Shown here piece after piece: positions 27,499-35,849 of a DNA stretch of 64,000 bases; positions within the stretch are counted from its first letter, which is position 1, and every line of letters begins with the position of its first letter. The stretch is from Streptomyces sp. NBC_00190. Its GTDB lineage: Bacteria; Actinomycetota; Actinomycetes; Streptomycetales; Streptomycetaceae. Both the position numbers and the translations under genes were made by a program. Below the pieces are notes generated by a model. It saw only the letters and a program-made list of their open reading frames with translations, had not been told where the DNA came from and did not search any database. The stretch lies in assembly GCF_036203305.1 (NCBI RefSeq), contig NZ_CP108131.1, positions 248,001 to 312,000 of the forward strand. Reading direction: 5' to 3'.

Positions 27499-28461
27499 AT
27501 GGAGGACACCACAAAGATCGCGCTCGCAGCCGCTGTGGTCGGGGGCTACGTGCTCGGCCGAGCCAAAAAGGGCCGCCTGGCTTTCACCGCGGCCACCTAT
27601 CTCGCCGGTCGCCGCTTCGGCCTGGAGCCGGGGCAGCTGATGAAGGAAGGCCTCTCCCGGCTCAAGGAGATGCCGCAGTTCGCCGACCTCGGTGAGCAAC
27701 TGCGCGGGGAAGCCCTCGACGCCGGTCGGCAGGCTCTGAGCGCCGCGGCCAACCGCAAACTCTCCGAGCTCGCCGACACCCTCCACGACCGCACCCTTGA
27801 GCTCACCCAGCCAGCCTCCGACCGCGACGAGGACTACGAAGACGAAGAAGAAGAACCCTACGAGGACGAAGAAGCCCAGGACTACGCGGAAGACGAGGAG
27901 GAGTACGCGGAGCCCGAAGCCGAAGAGGAGGAAGAGGAAGAGGAAGAGGAAGAGGAGGAACCGGAGGAAGAAGAGGAACCGGAGGAGGAACCGAGCGAGG
28001 AGCCTCCGCCGCGGCGGCGGCAGGTGCGAGCACCGACCCGTGGCCGCACCGGCAGGCCCTCTGCTGCCCCCACTCGCAAAGCCGCACAGCGGCCGAGTGC
28101 TTCCAAGCGGGCCGCTCCCGCCAAGAAGACCGCGGCGAAGAAGACGACCGGCGCGAAGTCCGCGGCGGCCAGGGCCACACCGGCCAGGAAGAGGACCGCC
28201 ACCAAGACGGCACCCTCCAAGACCGCCGCCAAGAAGACGGCGGCCAAGAAGACCGCGACGGCGCCGAGCAAAAAGACGACAGGCCGCGGCCCTGCGCGCA
28301 AGACGGCCGCCAAGAAGACCGGCAGCACAGCGCCCGGCAAGAAGACCACAAGCCAGAGCAGCGCACGGAAGACGGCTGCCAAGAAGGCCACAGGCCGCGG
28401 CCCGGCACGCAAGACGGCCGCCAAGAAGACGACGGCGCGCAAGCCGTCCGCGCGGAGGTAG
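27499..28461 (+). CDS. gvpY: gas-vesicle-associated protein GvpY, copy 1 (acidic run plus H1-like tail)
   Basis: The 320-residue product has three parts. First, a conserved head of about 100 residues (MEDTTKIALAAAVVGGYVLG, then RRFGLEPGQLMKEGLSRLKE). Second, an almost purely acidic stretch (about 110-170) with long Glu runs. Third, a Lys/Ala-rich tail of some 140 residues built of AAKKT-like units, as in histone H1-like proteins. The Streptomyces gvp cluster name gvpY is used because of position and size. Relatives are sometimes mislabelled DNA primase. MED at 27499 is preferred to the upstream ATG on ribosome-site spacing. Confidence 0.75.
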   Translation: MEDTTKIALAAAVVGGYVLGRAKKGRLAFTAATYLAGRRFGLEPGQLMKEGLSRLKEMPQFADLGEQLRGEALDAGRQALSAAANRKLSELADTLHDRTLELTQPASDRDEDYEDEEEEPYEDEEAQDYAEDEEEYAEPEAEEEEEEEEEEEEEPEEEEEPEEEPSEEPPPRRRQVRAPTRGRTGRPSAAPTRKAAQRPSASKRAAPAKKTAAKKTTGAKSAAARATPARKRTATKTAPSKTAAKKTAAKKTATAPSKKTTGRGPARKTAAKKTGSTAPGKKTTSQSSARKTAAKKATGRGPARKTAAKKTTARKPSARR

Positions 28462-28464
28462 GCC

Positions 28465-29574
28465 ATGGCAACCTCAACCCGCGCCAACGCCCAGGAATCG
28501 GAAACCTCAGGGCTGGATCAGCTCGTCAAGGAACTGTCCGGATATCTCTCCGCCCAGGCGGACCAGCTGGCCGAGAAGGCGACCGACAAACTCGGAGACC
28601 TCACCGACCAGCTCTACGACGTGGCCGAGAACGGCGGCAAGCTGTCCGACATAGCCGGAATCGGCGGCCGCCTCGCGCAGGGCGACTCCCCGTTGAAAGC
28701 CGTCGCCGGCCAGACACTCGGCAACCTGAAGGACAAGGTCGCCGACACCGCGTCCCAGGTATTCGGCAAAGGCCGAGGCCGCAAGAGCGGCGGGAAGGTC
28801 GTCAACATCGTCGAAGCGCTCGACATCGGGCTGCCTCTGCGCACGACCTACGACCACTGGTGCCAGTACGAGAACTTCAGCAGCTTCGCCAAAGGCGTCC
28901 GCGATGTCTCGCGCGACGACGAAACCAACAGCGACTGGAAAGTCAAGGTCGGTCCGTCCACCCGCTCTTGGAAGGCAACCGTCCAAGAGCAGGTGCCCGA
29001 CGAGCGCATCGTGTGGACGTCATCAGGCGCAAAGGGAACCACCCGCGGTTGCGTCAGCTTCCACGAGCTCGCCCCGTCACTGACCCGCATCGTCATCGTG
29101 GTCGAGTACAACCCGGCCGGACTGTTCGAGAAGACGGGCAACCTCTGGCGCGCCCAAGGCCGCCGCCTGCGTCTGGACCTCAAGAACTTCTTGCGCTACG
29201 TCACCCTCACCACTGACGAGCCCGAAGGCTGGCGTGGCGAGATCCAGGACGGCGAAGTCGTCCGGACCCACGAGGAAGCCCTCGACGACGAAGAGGCGGC
29301 AGAGGGAGAGGATGAGCAGGGGGAGGATGAGGACCAGTACGAAGACGCCGAGGACGGTGAAGAAGAGGAAGCATACGAGGACGAGGACGAGGACGCGGAC
29401 GCGGACGCGGATCAGCCGGAGGACGCCGAGGCCGAAACCGAAGATGACACGTACGACACCGACGAACCCGACGCCGAGGAGGGCGAGGACGAAGAGGTGG
29501 ACGAGGGCGAGGGCGAGTACGAGGAGGAGGCAGAGGAGCCCCGTCCCCGCCGGCGCCGCCGACAGGCCGCTTGA
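28465..29574 (+). CDS. gvpZ: gas-vesicle-associated SRPBCC protein GvpZ, copy 1
   Basis: The 369-residue product has a helical head (about 15-85: LDQLVKELSGYLSAQADQLA), an SRPBCC/cyclase-dehydrase domain (about 110-255: VNIVEALDIGLPLRTTYDHW, FSSFAKGVRDVSRDDETNSD, RSWKATVQEQVPDERIVWTS), and a tail of about 100 residues dominated by Asp and Glu, ending RPRRRRRQAA. The SRPBCC domain can bind lipids or other hydrophobic molecules. It follows gvpY by three bases. The tail is longer than in copy 2 by about 30 residues. The actual role in vesicles is unproven. Confidence 0.8.
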   Translation: MATSTRANAQESETSGLDQLVKELSGYLSAQADQLAEKATDKLGDLTDQLYDVAENGGKLSDIAGIGGRLAQGDSPLKAVAGQTLGNLKDKVADTASQVFGKGRGRKSGGKVVNIVEALDIGLPLRTTYDHWCQYENFSSFAKGVRDVSRDDETNSDWKVKVGPSTRSWKATVQEQVPDERIVWTSSGAKGTTRGCVSFHELAPSLTRIVIVVEYNPAGLFEKTGNLWRAQGRRLRLDLKNFLRYVTLTTDEPEGWRGEIQDGEVVRTHEEALDDEEAAEGEDEQGEDEDQYEDAEDGEEEEAYEDEDEDADADADQPEDAEAETEDDTYDTDEPDAEEGEDEEVDEGEGEYEEEAEEPRPRRRRRQAA

Positions 29575-29581
29575 AACCCCT

Positions 29582-29612
29582 GACCGGCCGCTGCCAAAGG
29601 CAGCGACCGGTC
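29582..29612. terminator. hairpin terminator after gvpZ copy 1
   Basis: Arms 29582-29595 and 29599-29612 pair over 14 bases with one mismatch and a three-base loop, eight bases after the gvpZ stop. Confidence 0.75.
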
Positions 29613-30190
29613 CGCTACTGACTTCAACTCGCCGGGGTGAATCTTTGCGAAGTCCCTGATGGGCGTGCGTACGTGACGTCCGCCCCGGCCTCCGCCGGGA
29701 TGAGCCCAGCGCCGGAGCATCCCTACGGCCAGCCGTCAGGCGGGCGATCTCGACGGAAGGGCGGGTCCACACAGGGGGCGGGTCTTCGTTCGTCGTCCGC
29801 CCGGTCCGCGTCCAGGGAGCGGACGCGATGCCCGCTCCGCCAGGACTGCCACCGCATCGGGGCCGGGTCATCCCGTCGGCCGCCGCGGCGGTGTCCTCGA
29901 CGCTCATCGTCGCCGTTGCCGCATGTTCACCGCGTGCCGCCGCCAGTGACCGAGGTACGGCGAGGCGTCACCCCGGATGCCGGGACTACGTCCCCCTGGT
30001 GGACTCCTTCCAGCAGGCCGAACATCTGGTCGAGAACTCTTTGGAAGTCACTCCAGGGAGCCGCCCGGTCCTCGCCGTCGGTGGTGGCGTCCGTCGGGCC
30101 TACGCCCGCTCGCTTCGAGGCCATGCGCCACCTCTTGAACTCCTCGGCCGGCTCTTCACCGGTCGTCGTGTGTGCGCCCAGCGTGCCTGG
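29613..30190. other. gap with no supported gene
   Basis: Several overlapping frames are open, but none matches a known family; the proteins they would give are Arg/Ser/Pro-rich shadows. It may hold old remnants like the isochorismatase scrap beyond it. Confidence 0.4.
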
Positions 30191-30221
30191 GGCGCCTTCC
30201 CCGCTGCTGGAGGTTCATGCG

Positions 30222-30275
30222 CAGGAGCTGGCCCAGCAGGTAGGCCAAAGGAGCCTCGAAGCAGACCGTGGCCGC
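30222..30275 (-). pseudogene. isochorismatase scrap
   Basis: Eighteen codons read AATVCFEAPLAYLLGQLL, matching the segment FFETPLAYLLGQL of the isochorismatase pseudogene at 14715-15291. Neither side continues the family. Confidence 0.5.
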
Positions 30276-30486
30276 CGACGGAACGGTCGGGTTCATCGCT
30301 GACCGACCGTTCGTCGTACCACCGAGCGTAATGGGGCCTGCGGACGTCTTGGCCGAGCTCCGCGTGACCATACCGACCAGGCCGTGGCCGTCGATGACTG
30401 GCACAATCGGCCGGAAGCCAGGGCGCGGCCGGTGAGGTCTGGGCGGGGCGGACCCTCGGGGCGGGTCCGCCCCCCGGGATGTCGGA

Positions 30487-30762
30487 TCAGGTGTGCAGGA
30501 GGCTGTTGACGCCGTCGTGGCCGTCGGCCTGGTCCTCGTCGAACCAGTAGTCACCCGCCGCCAGGTAGCGGAAGGAATGCACGCTCTTCGCCGGCAGGCC
30601 GACCGTGACCGCGCGGGTGCCGTCACTGCGCGGCTGAAGGGTGTGGGCGCCGGGCTTCCATTCGTTGAAGTCACCGACAACGCTGACCGGGCCCGGCGGG
30701 ATGTCCGCGGGCAGGACGAAGGTGACCTGGGCACGGTCCTTGAGCAGCTTGCGTTCGAGCAT
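30487..30762 (-). CDS. isoamylase early-set (CBM48-like) domain protein, copy 2
   Basis: The 91-residue protein starts MLERKLLKDRAQVTFVLPAD and keeps the same length as copy 1 (7871-8146), with VSVVGDFNEWKPGAHTLQPR, RAVTVGLPAKSVHSFRYLAA and GDYWFDEDQADGHDG. Tryptophans expected in glycan binding are conserved. The ribosome site GGAG (GCAGGAGCTC) lies 8-15 bases upstream. It is a single gene here, not next to a hemerythrin as in copy 1. Confidence 0.8.
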   Translation of the reverse strand: MLERKLLKDRAQVTFVLPADIPPGPVSVVGDFNEWKPGAHTLQPRSDGTRAVTVGLPAKSVHSFRYLAAGDYWFDEDQADGHDGVNSLLHT

Positions 30763-30916
30763 GGCGGAGAGCTCCTGCAGACGGGTGGCTGTTTCGGCTC
30801 ATCCTGCAGCCCACACCGAGGGCAGGCACCTCCACGCGGCCGCCCGGGCCCCCGGCTTCACCCGCCCGGCACTCGAAGCAACGGAGATACGGGACTTGAG
30901 ACCGCCTTGCCGGTAC

Positions 30917-31120
30917 TCAGCCGACCGCCACGGCCGGCTCCGCCCGAACCGGGGGAACATCCCCGGCCGTGGCGTCCAGGCGCAGCCGCTTGAAGCGCAC
31001 CGGGTACCGGTAGACCCCGCCCCGGTCGACGGCTGTGTCGGCGCCGATCTCCGCGACGAGGTCCGGGCGGACCAGGGTCACTTCCAGGACCGCCACGGGC
31101 CTGCGGCTCGTCCACCGGAG
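30917..31120 (-). pseudogene. ATP-dependent DNA ligase, C-terminal scrap
   Basis: The frame reads TSRRPVAVLEVTLVRPDLVA, EIGADTAVDRGGVYRYPVRF and KRLRLDATAGDVPP, the OB-domain end of LigD/LigC-type ATP-dependent ligases (V-x-P-x-L-V-A-E and R-x-P-R-F-x-R-L-R-x-D). Upstream of codon 98 the frame no longer matches; the nucleotidyl-transferase part is missing. Confidence 0.65.
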
Positions 31121-31260
31121 ACGCGCCGACAGGTCTGACTCCTGTTCCTGGCACTCGCCACCAGGCGGGCCGCCAGGCAAGGCAGCCTGGCGCCGCCGCG
31201 CGGGACACTGCCCGGCAGCGGCCGATGGGCCGGGGACGGGCCGCGGTAGACGCCCGGTCC

Positions 31261-31662
31261 TCAGCCGGCGAGGGCGACGAGCCTTCGGTACTCCAGTTGG
31301 TCTGACCGTCTGGCCGTGAGATGGACGCGAACGTCCGGGAGATACTCCTTCAGGGCGGCGTAGCCGGCTGTGTAGGACTCCTCCTGCCAGCCAGCACCCG
31401 ATGGCACCCACAAGATCAGCACCTGCTCGTGCCTGCGCGCGCCTTCCGGGGTAGCGAAGGAAAGCTCGTGCACGACCAGACGCGCCTCGTCCACGGGCAG
31501 GGCCGCGACCAGCTCCTCATGGGTCAGATTGCCCTCCACCTCCACCAGCAGTACATCCGGGGTTTCGGCGAAACGAAGGATCACGGTATTGATCTCCCGC
31601 GTCTCCTTCAGGTGGTGGAGGACCTCACGGCAGCCTTCCAAGAGGCCGATCGAGCTGCTCAC
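31261..31662 (-). CDS. ADF/cofilin-like (actin-depolymerizing factor homology) protein
   Basis: The 133-residue protein follows the eukaryotic cofilin pattern over its whole length: a short Ser-rich head, GCREVLHHLKETREINTVIL, then LLVEVEGNLTHEELVAALPV, DEARLVVHELSFATPEGARR, EQVLILWVPSGAGWQEESYT, AGYAALKEYLPDVRVHLTAR and SDQLEYRRLVALA. The LP-x-(D/E) motif, the W-x-P turn before the long helix, and the D-x-(L)-x-Y block all line up with yeast cofilin from memory. The basic residues used to grip actin (the R-S-K after the turn) are replaced by QEE, so actin binding is doubtful. The GTG start overlaps the upstream stop (GTGA). Confidence 0.7.
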   Translation of the reverse strand: MSSSIGLLEGCREVLHHLKETREINTVILRFAETPDVLLVEVEGNLTHEELVAALPVDEARLVVHELSFATPEGARRHEQVLILWVPSGAGWQEESYTAGYAALKEYLPDVRVHLTARRSDQLEYRRLVALAG

Positions 31663-31922
31663 GAAAACCTCACTCCGCTGATGGCCTGGGGATCACCCAT
31701 GCGGTTCAACCTTCCACCCCGGGGCGACGACCCTGGGTCGGCCTCGGGCAGCAGCCCCAGCATGTCCAGCAACCGCGCCAGGTTTATTGGATCGGCGGCG
31801 TGTGCAGCAACAGCCCGGCAGGCCGCCGCTCGGTGCGCGCTCCCGGAACACGCCAGGAGATCCGGCTCGTCACAGCCAAAGGGGTCCTTCACCCCGCCGA
31901 TCTCACCACCCTCACCCGCCAC
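31659..31922 (-). CDS. hypothetical small protein coupled to the ADF-like gene
   Basis: The 87-residue frame (or 77 from a GTG at 31892) has plausible coding content: VKDPFGCDEPDLLACSGSAH, then RAAACRAVAAHAADPINLAR and LLDMLGLLPEADPGSS. The leucine pattern suggests a short helical domain. Its TGA overlaps the GTG of the ADF-like gene, so the two are probably translated together. No family was recognised. Confidence 0.45.
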   Translation of the reverse strand: MAGEGGEIGGVKDPFGCDEPDLLACSGSAHRAAACRAVAAHAADPINLARLLDMLGLLPEADPGSSPRGGRLNRMGDPQAISGVRFS

Positions 31923-31996
31923 GCGCAGCCGAACTACTCCACCTGCCCCGCGGTTCGCCTGGCTCTATGCACTGGCAGGGCGGATCTGTCGCGGGA

Positions 31997-32290
31997 TCAG
32001 GGGGCGGGCTCGTACACGACGGTGGTGTCCGGGCAGTCCTGCAGAGCGAGGAGCGCCTGACGCTCGGCCTCGTCCGCGGCCAGATCCCAGCGCAGCTTGG
32101 TGGCGACCCGCGTCGCGACGTACTGGCAGTGGTAGCCCGCCGACGGCGGGAGCCACGGTTGACCCGGAGGGCTGCCTGGGGCGATCACGAAGGGCACCGT
32201 GATCCGGTTGACGGTCGGGAAGCTGCCCAGTGGCGGGGTGAACAAGCCAGTCTGGCTGTGCGGCACCGGTGCCACCGTGCAGGACGTCGA
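31997..32290 (-). pseudogene. HNH-type nuclease, C-terminal remnant
   Basis: The frame ends ...SAGYHCQYVATRVATKLRWD, LAADEAERQALLALQDC and VVYEPAP, which resembles the last helical segment of Streptomyces secreted HNH-type nucleases (C-x-Y-x-x-x-x-V-x-x-K). No upstream HNH motif is intact. I give it as a tentative remnant. Confidence 0.4.
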
Positions 32291-32450
32291 CCGGTCGAGC
32301 AGACGCTCGGCTGGACCCGGCCCAAGCTCCGGCCCGCCACTCGACCAGAGCCGGGTCGGTAGCCGATGTCGGCCCGGCCCGCGCGACCCTGCCCAGAGCT
32401 CGGGGCCGGCCGGGCTCGGGCCTGGCTGACATTCGACGGCGACCGGGTCC

Positions 32451-33269
<819 letters not shown>

Positions 33270-33725
33270 ATGACCAGACAACATGACGACAACGAGTCCT
33301 CTTCTCCCTCCGAAGAACCGCAAGCGGCCGAGCCCACTGGCGAACTCGGCCAAGCCGACGAGCCATGGGCCCTCCCCGACGGCAAGGCCACGGCCAGAGA
33401 AAGAACGGCCGCACTCAAGGAACACACCATCGCCAAAGCCAAACAGGCCGCCCACCAGGTCCACGAGAAAACCGGCCAGGCAACCGAGCTCGCGAAGAGT
33501 AAGACACCCGAGCCAGTTCTCCACACGGCGGAACAAACCGCTGCGCACGTCCGCGACACCGCATCCAGAGCGGGACACATCGCAGCCGACAAAACCCCCG
33601 ACGCGGTGCGCGAAAAGGCTGCTCAGGCGGCGCACGTGGCCCGATCCAAGTGGACAGCCCTGATTCCAGTGGGGGTCGCCCTCCTCGTCTTCGTCCTCAT
33701 TCGCCACAGTCGTCGGAACCACTGA
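33270..33725 (+). CDS. membrane-anchored helical repeat protein
   Basis: The 151-residue product has an acidic head, an Ala/Lys/Gln-rich helical body (about 45-120: AKAKQAAHQVHEKTGQATEL, HTAEQTAAHVRDTASRAGHI, KAAQAAHVARSK) with 11-residue-like LEA or apolipoprotein periodicity, and a single C-terminal span LIPVGVALLVFVLI before HSRRNH. Such tail-anchored amphipathic proteins are common near stress genes (DUF3618-like). The ribosome site is GGAGAGG. The role is perhaps membrane protection; that is inference. Confidence 0.6.
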   Translation: MTRQHDDNESSSPSEEPQAAEPTGELGQADEPWALPDGKATARERTAALKEHTIAKAKQAAHQVHEKTGQATELAKSKTPEPVLHTAEQTAAHVRDTASRAGHIAADKTPDAVREKAAQAAHVARSKWTALIPVGVALLVFVLIRHSRRNH

Positions 33726-33740
33726 AGGCGCGAAGGGTCC

Positions 33741-34040
33741 GTGGTGCTGCAGTTGAGCACGGCGGGGCGCAGGAAACCCCCCGTTGTTGTGCGGGGCCGG
33801 GACAACGAAGCCGGGATCGGCAGGGGCAGGCTGACCAGTGAGTTCGCCGCGTTCGTCGGACTGCTGGCGGTCAAAGTGCGCCCCTGTAGGCCCGCGCCCC
33901 GGAGGCGAAGGGGCTGCCGGGTAGGGCGAACGTCTATCTGGAGACGAGCGTCCTGCCCGCGAGGACGTTCACTGATCCGGACGACTTCCACAGCCAGTTG
34001 GCTGCCTGGCTGCGGCAGGCGGGCGCTGCTTGGCCTTCCT
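33741..34040 (+). mobile_element. IS21-type transposase (IstA-like) remnant
   Basis: The translation shows EAKGLPGRANVYLETSVLPA, then RTFTDPDDFHSQLAAWL, the segment following the catalytic DDE glutamate in IS21-family transposases, preceded in an earlier frame by a decayed FVGLLAVKV-type stretch. Only about 90 codons remain. Confidence 0.6.
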
Positions 34041-34253
34041 CCGCCAGCCTCTGTGACTCCATTGCACCCGGACGCTCCGTTCGAGGGCGGCGGCCAGACG
34101 AGGCGGACCCGGCCATAGCGGACCGGCTTCGCCGCCCGCCCGAGAGCGGGCCGCCCACACCAAGCGCAGGTGTCACCCGCCAGCTTGACCTCCACCAGTG
34201 CGCGTCGAGCGGGCCGTTGGGCGAGCTTGGCCTGCTTGGTTCGAGGCCCGCTT

Positions 34254-34340
34254 CTGGAGCTCAGTGGCCATTTCGCCGGGATGGAACGCGACCCCGCCCA
34301 GCTGTACGAGGCCGAGTTGGACCTGCTGTCGGCCGGCTGA
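34254..34340 (+). pseudogene. TetR regulator, C-terminal tail
   Basis: Twenty-eight codons reading LELSGHFAGMERDPAQLY and EAELDLLSAG with a TGA stop match the last residues of the TetR at 24213-24869 (LELGGHFVRMEFDPALLYQA). It sits 60 bases from gvpK on the opposite strand, convergent, in the same orientation as the intact TetR has with gvpJ in copy 1. Confidence 0.75.
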
Positions 34341-34400
34341 AGGCAGTCGAGCAGTCCACTGCCGCCGATCGTCCCGTGCTGCGTCCGGTCGCCGCCCTGA

Positions 34401-34802
34401 CTAGTCGTGGGGCGGGAGGAGGGGGCCGAGGGGGCCGAGGTCGATGTTGAGGTCTTCCAGGGCATAGCCGTGTTCGGCGCATAGGTCGGCGAGGCTGTCG
34501 TGGAGGGCGAGGAGGGTGGCGCCGAGTTCTTCTTCTTGTTCATCGGTGAGATCGCCGGCATCGACGCGTCGCAGGGCTTGGCGTTCGATGAGCTGGCGCA
34601 GCAGCTCGACGATGGTGAGGACGAGTTTCAGGAGGTCTTCCCCGACGCTGTCCGGGTCGGTGGTCAAGCGGTGGGCGGGGCGGGTGGGTTGGTGGGGGGC
34701 AGGGGGTGGCTGGATGAGGCGAAAGGCCTGGGACAGACTGTCGCCGAGGTCTTGGAGGCGGCCTGGCCTGGAGCGTGGGGGCGGGGGGTGTTCATGGCTC
34801 AT
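34401..34802 (-). CDS. gvpK: gas vesicle protein GvpK
   Basis: The 133-residue product has a proline-rich head and the GvpK domain: DSVGEDLLKLVLTIVELLRQ, LIERQALRRVDAGDLTDEQE, EELGATLLALHDSLADLCAE, HGYALEDLNIDLGPLGPLL. GvpK is an assembly accessory protein. The ATG at 34802 overlaps the end of gvpS by 11 bases. It is the last gene of the locus; only this copy carries gvpK. Confidence 0.9.
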   Translation of the reverse strand: MSHEHPPPPRSRPGRLQDLGDSLSQAFRLIQPPPAPHQPTRPAHRLTTDPDSVGEDLLKLVLTIVELLRQLIERQALRRVDAGDLTDEQEEELGATLLALHDSLADLCAEHGYALEDLNIDLGPLGPLLPPHD

Positions 34803-35013
34803 TGCGTCCGCCGTTCTGTGCCCGCGCGGGGGTGGTCTCGGAGCTGACGGAGACGATGAGGGCGCGCAGTGAGATGCGGACGAGGTCGATGTCGGCAATG
34901 GACAGGACGACGTCGCCGGTGAGGACGACTCCACCGCTCAGGAGCCGGTCGAGGAGGTCGACGAGGGCGACCTGGCGGCCGGGCAGGGGCTCTCCGCGTT
35001 CGCTGACGGTCAT
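34792..35013 (-). CDS. gvpS: gas vesicle protein GvpS (GvpA family)
   Basis: The 73-residue GvpA-family protein VALVDLLDRLLSGGVVLTGD, VVLSIADIDLVRISLRALIV, and so on, is shorter than GvpJ and lacks the WWEHD segment. In Streptomyces the gene between gvpL and gvpK is called gvpS. It is coupled to gvpL by an ATGA overlap. Confidence 0.8.
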   Translation of the reverse strand: MTVSERGEPLPGRQVALVDLLDRLLSGGVVLTGDVVLSIADIDLVRISLRALIVSVSSETTPARAQNGGRNEP

Positions 35014-35849
35014 CGCGGTGGCTCGGGGGTGTCGGCCGGGGCGGGTGCCGGCGTGGCGAAGGAGTAGGGAGCCCAGGGGCCGGTGACCTCGATGCGCAGG
35101 TCGGGAAAGCTCCGGGCGGCGTCGGCGATGGCAGCTTGGAACTGCTCGGCCTGGTCGTCGGGGATGAGGTAGGCGTCGTTGAGGACATTCTCCTGCGGGC
35201 CGGTGAGTTCTCCGCGCTGGGGTGCGTGTCGTACGCGCTGGGTGGTGTGGCGAGATGCGATGGCTTCAATGATCTCGGCAGCCTGCTCAGCTTGCCGGTA
35301 GACAGCGTCACGGGAGTGGCGCTGGGCTCTGCGGGCCTGCAGGTAGGCCTTGCCCGGGCTGGCGGGTGGGGCTGGGGCGGCGCTCGGGGGCTGCCCGGCG
35401 GCGGGTGTGAGGTAGACCTTCACGCCGTATTCGGTGTGGGCGCGCAGCTGGTCGAGGCGCTGGGTGAAGACAGCCTGCTGTGTCGAAAGCGCTTGCCGGG
35501 CCCGATGGTCGTCCTGGTAGACGGTGGCCATCCGCAGGGGCAGGACGGTTGCGCGGGCGGCGACGGCCTGGACGACCTCGTGATGGGTGCGCGCGACGTA
35601 CTCGAGCCAGTCCAGGTCCTCGAAGTGGCTTTTGAGGGCGGTCTCGTTGAAGTCTTGTTCGGGCACGTCGCTGGCGACGAAGGCAAGCTGTGCGAGCGAC
35701 GTGCCGGGGGCGGAATCAGTGGTGTCGCCAGTGGGGGGAAGGAGCCTGAGCGGAGCCTGGCCGATGCCGTGCAGGCCCGCGAGGGCCTGGTTGAGCGGCC
35801 CGGGGTGGTGGGTGACTGCGTAGACGTAGGTGAGGTTGCCAGTGGTCAC
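35010..35849 (-). CDS. gvpL: gas vesicle protein GvpL
   Basis: The 279-residue product of the GvpF/L family opens LTYVYAVTHHPGPLNQALAG and contains LEYVARTHHEVVQAVAARAT, VLPLRMATVYQDDHRARQAL and a closing PWAPYSF. The central segment (about 150-200) is longer than in GvpF. It contributes to assembly; GTGA overlap with gvpJ copy 2 upstream and ATGA with gvpS downstream show tight coupling. No equivalent exists in copy 1. Confidence 0.9.
   Translation of the reverse strand: MTTGNLTYVYAVTHHPGPLNQALAGLHGIGQAPLRLLPPTGDTTDSAPGTSLAQLAFVASDVPEQDFNETALKSHFEDLDWLEYVARTHHEVVQAVAARATVLPLRMATVYQDDHRARQALSTQQAVFTQRLDQLRAHTEYGVKVYLTPAAGQPPSAAPAPPASPGKAYLQARRAQRHSRDAVYRQAEQAAEIIEAIASRHTTQRVRHAPQRGELTGPQENVLNDAYLIPDDQAEQFQAAIADAARSFPDLRIEVTGPWAPYSFATPAPAPADTPEPPR

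Noticed and set aside
28021..28455. Possible CRISPR-like or minisatellite repeats in gvpY
   Set aside because: The repeats follow codons for Ala-Lys-Lys-Thr units, vary in length and have no regular spacers; they are protein-coding low complexity.
34100..34230. A reverse-strand Cys-x-x-Cys stretch (LAGDTCAWCGRPALG)
   Set aside because: It resembles the start of a small zinc-ribbon protein, but the remaining cysteines are missing and the surrounding frame is not protein-like. It may be a very short remnant.
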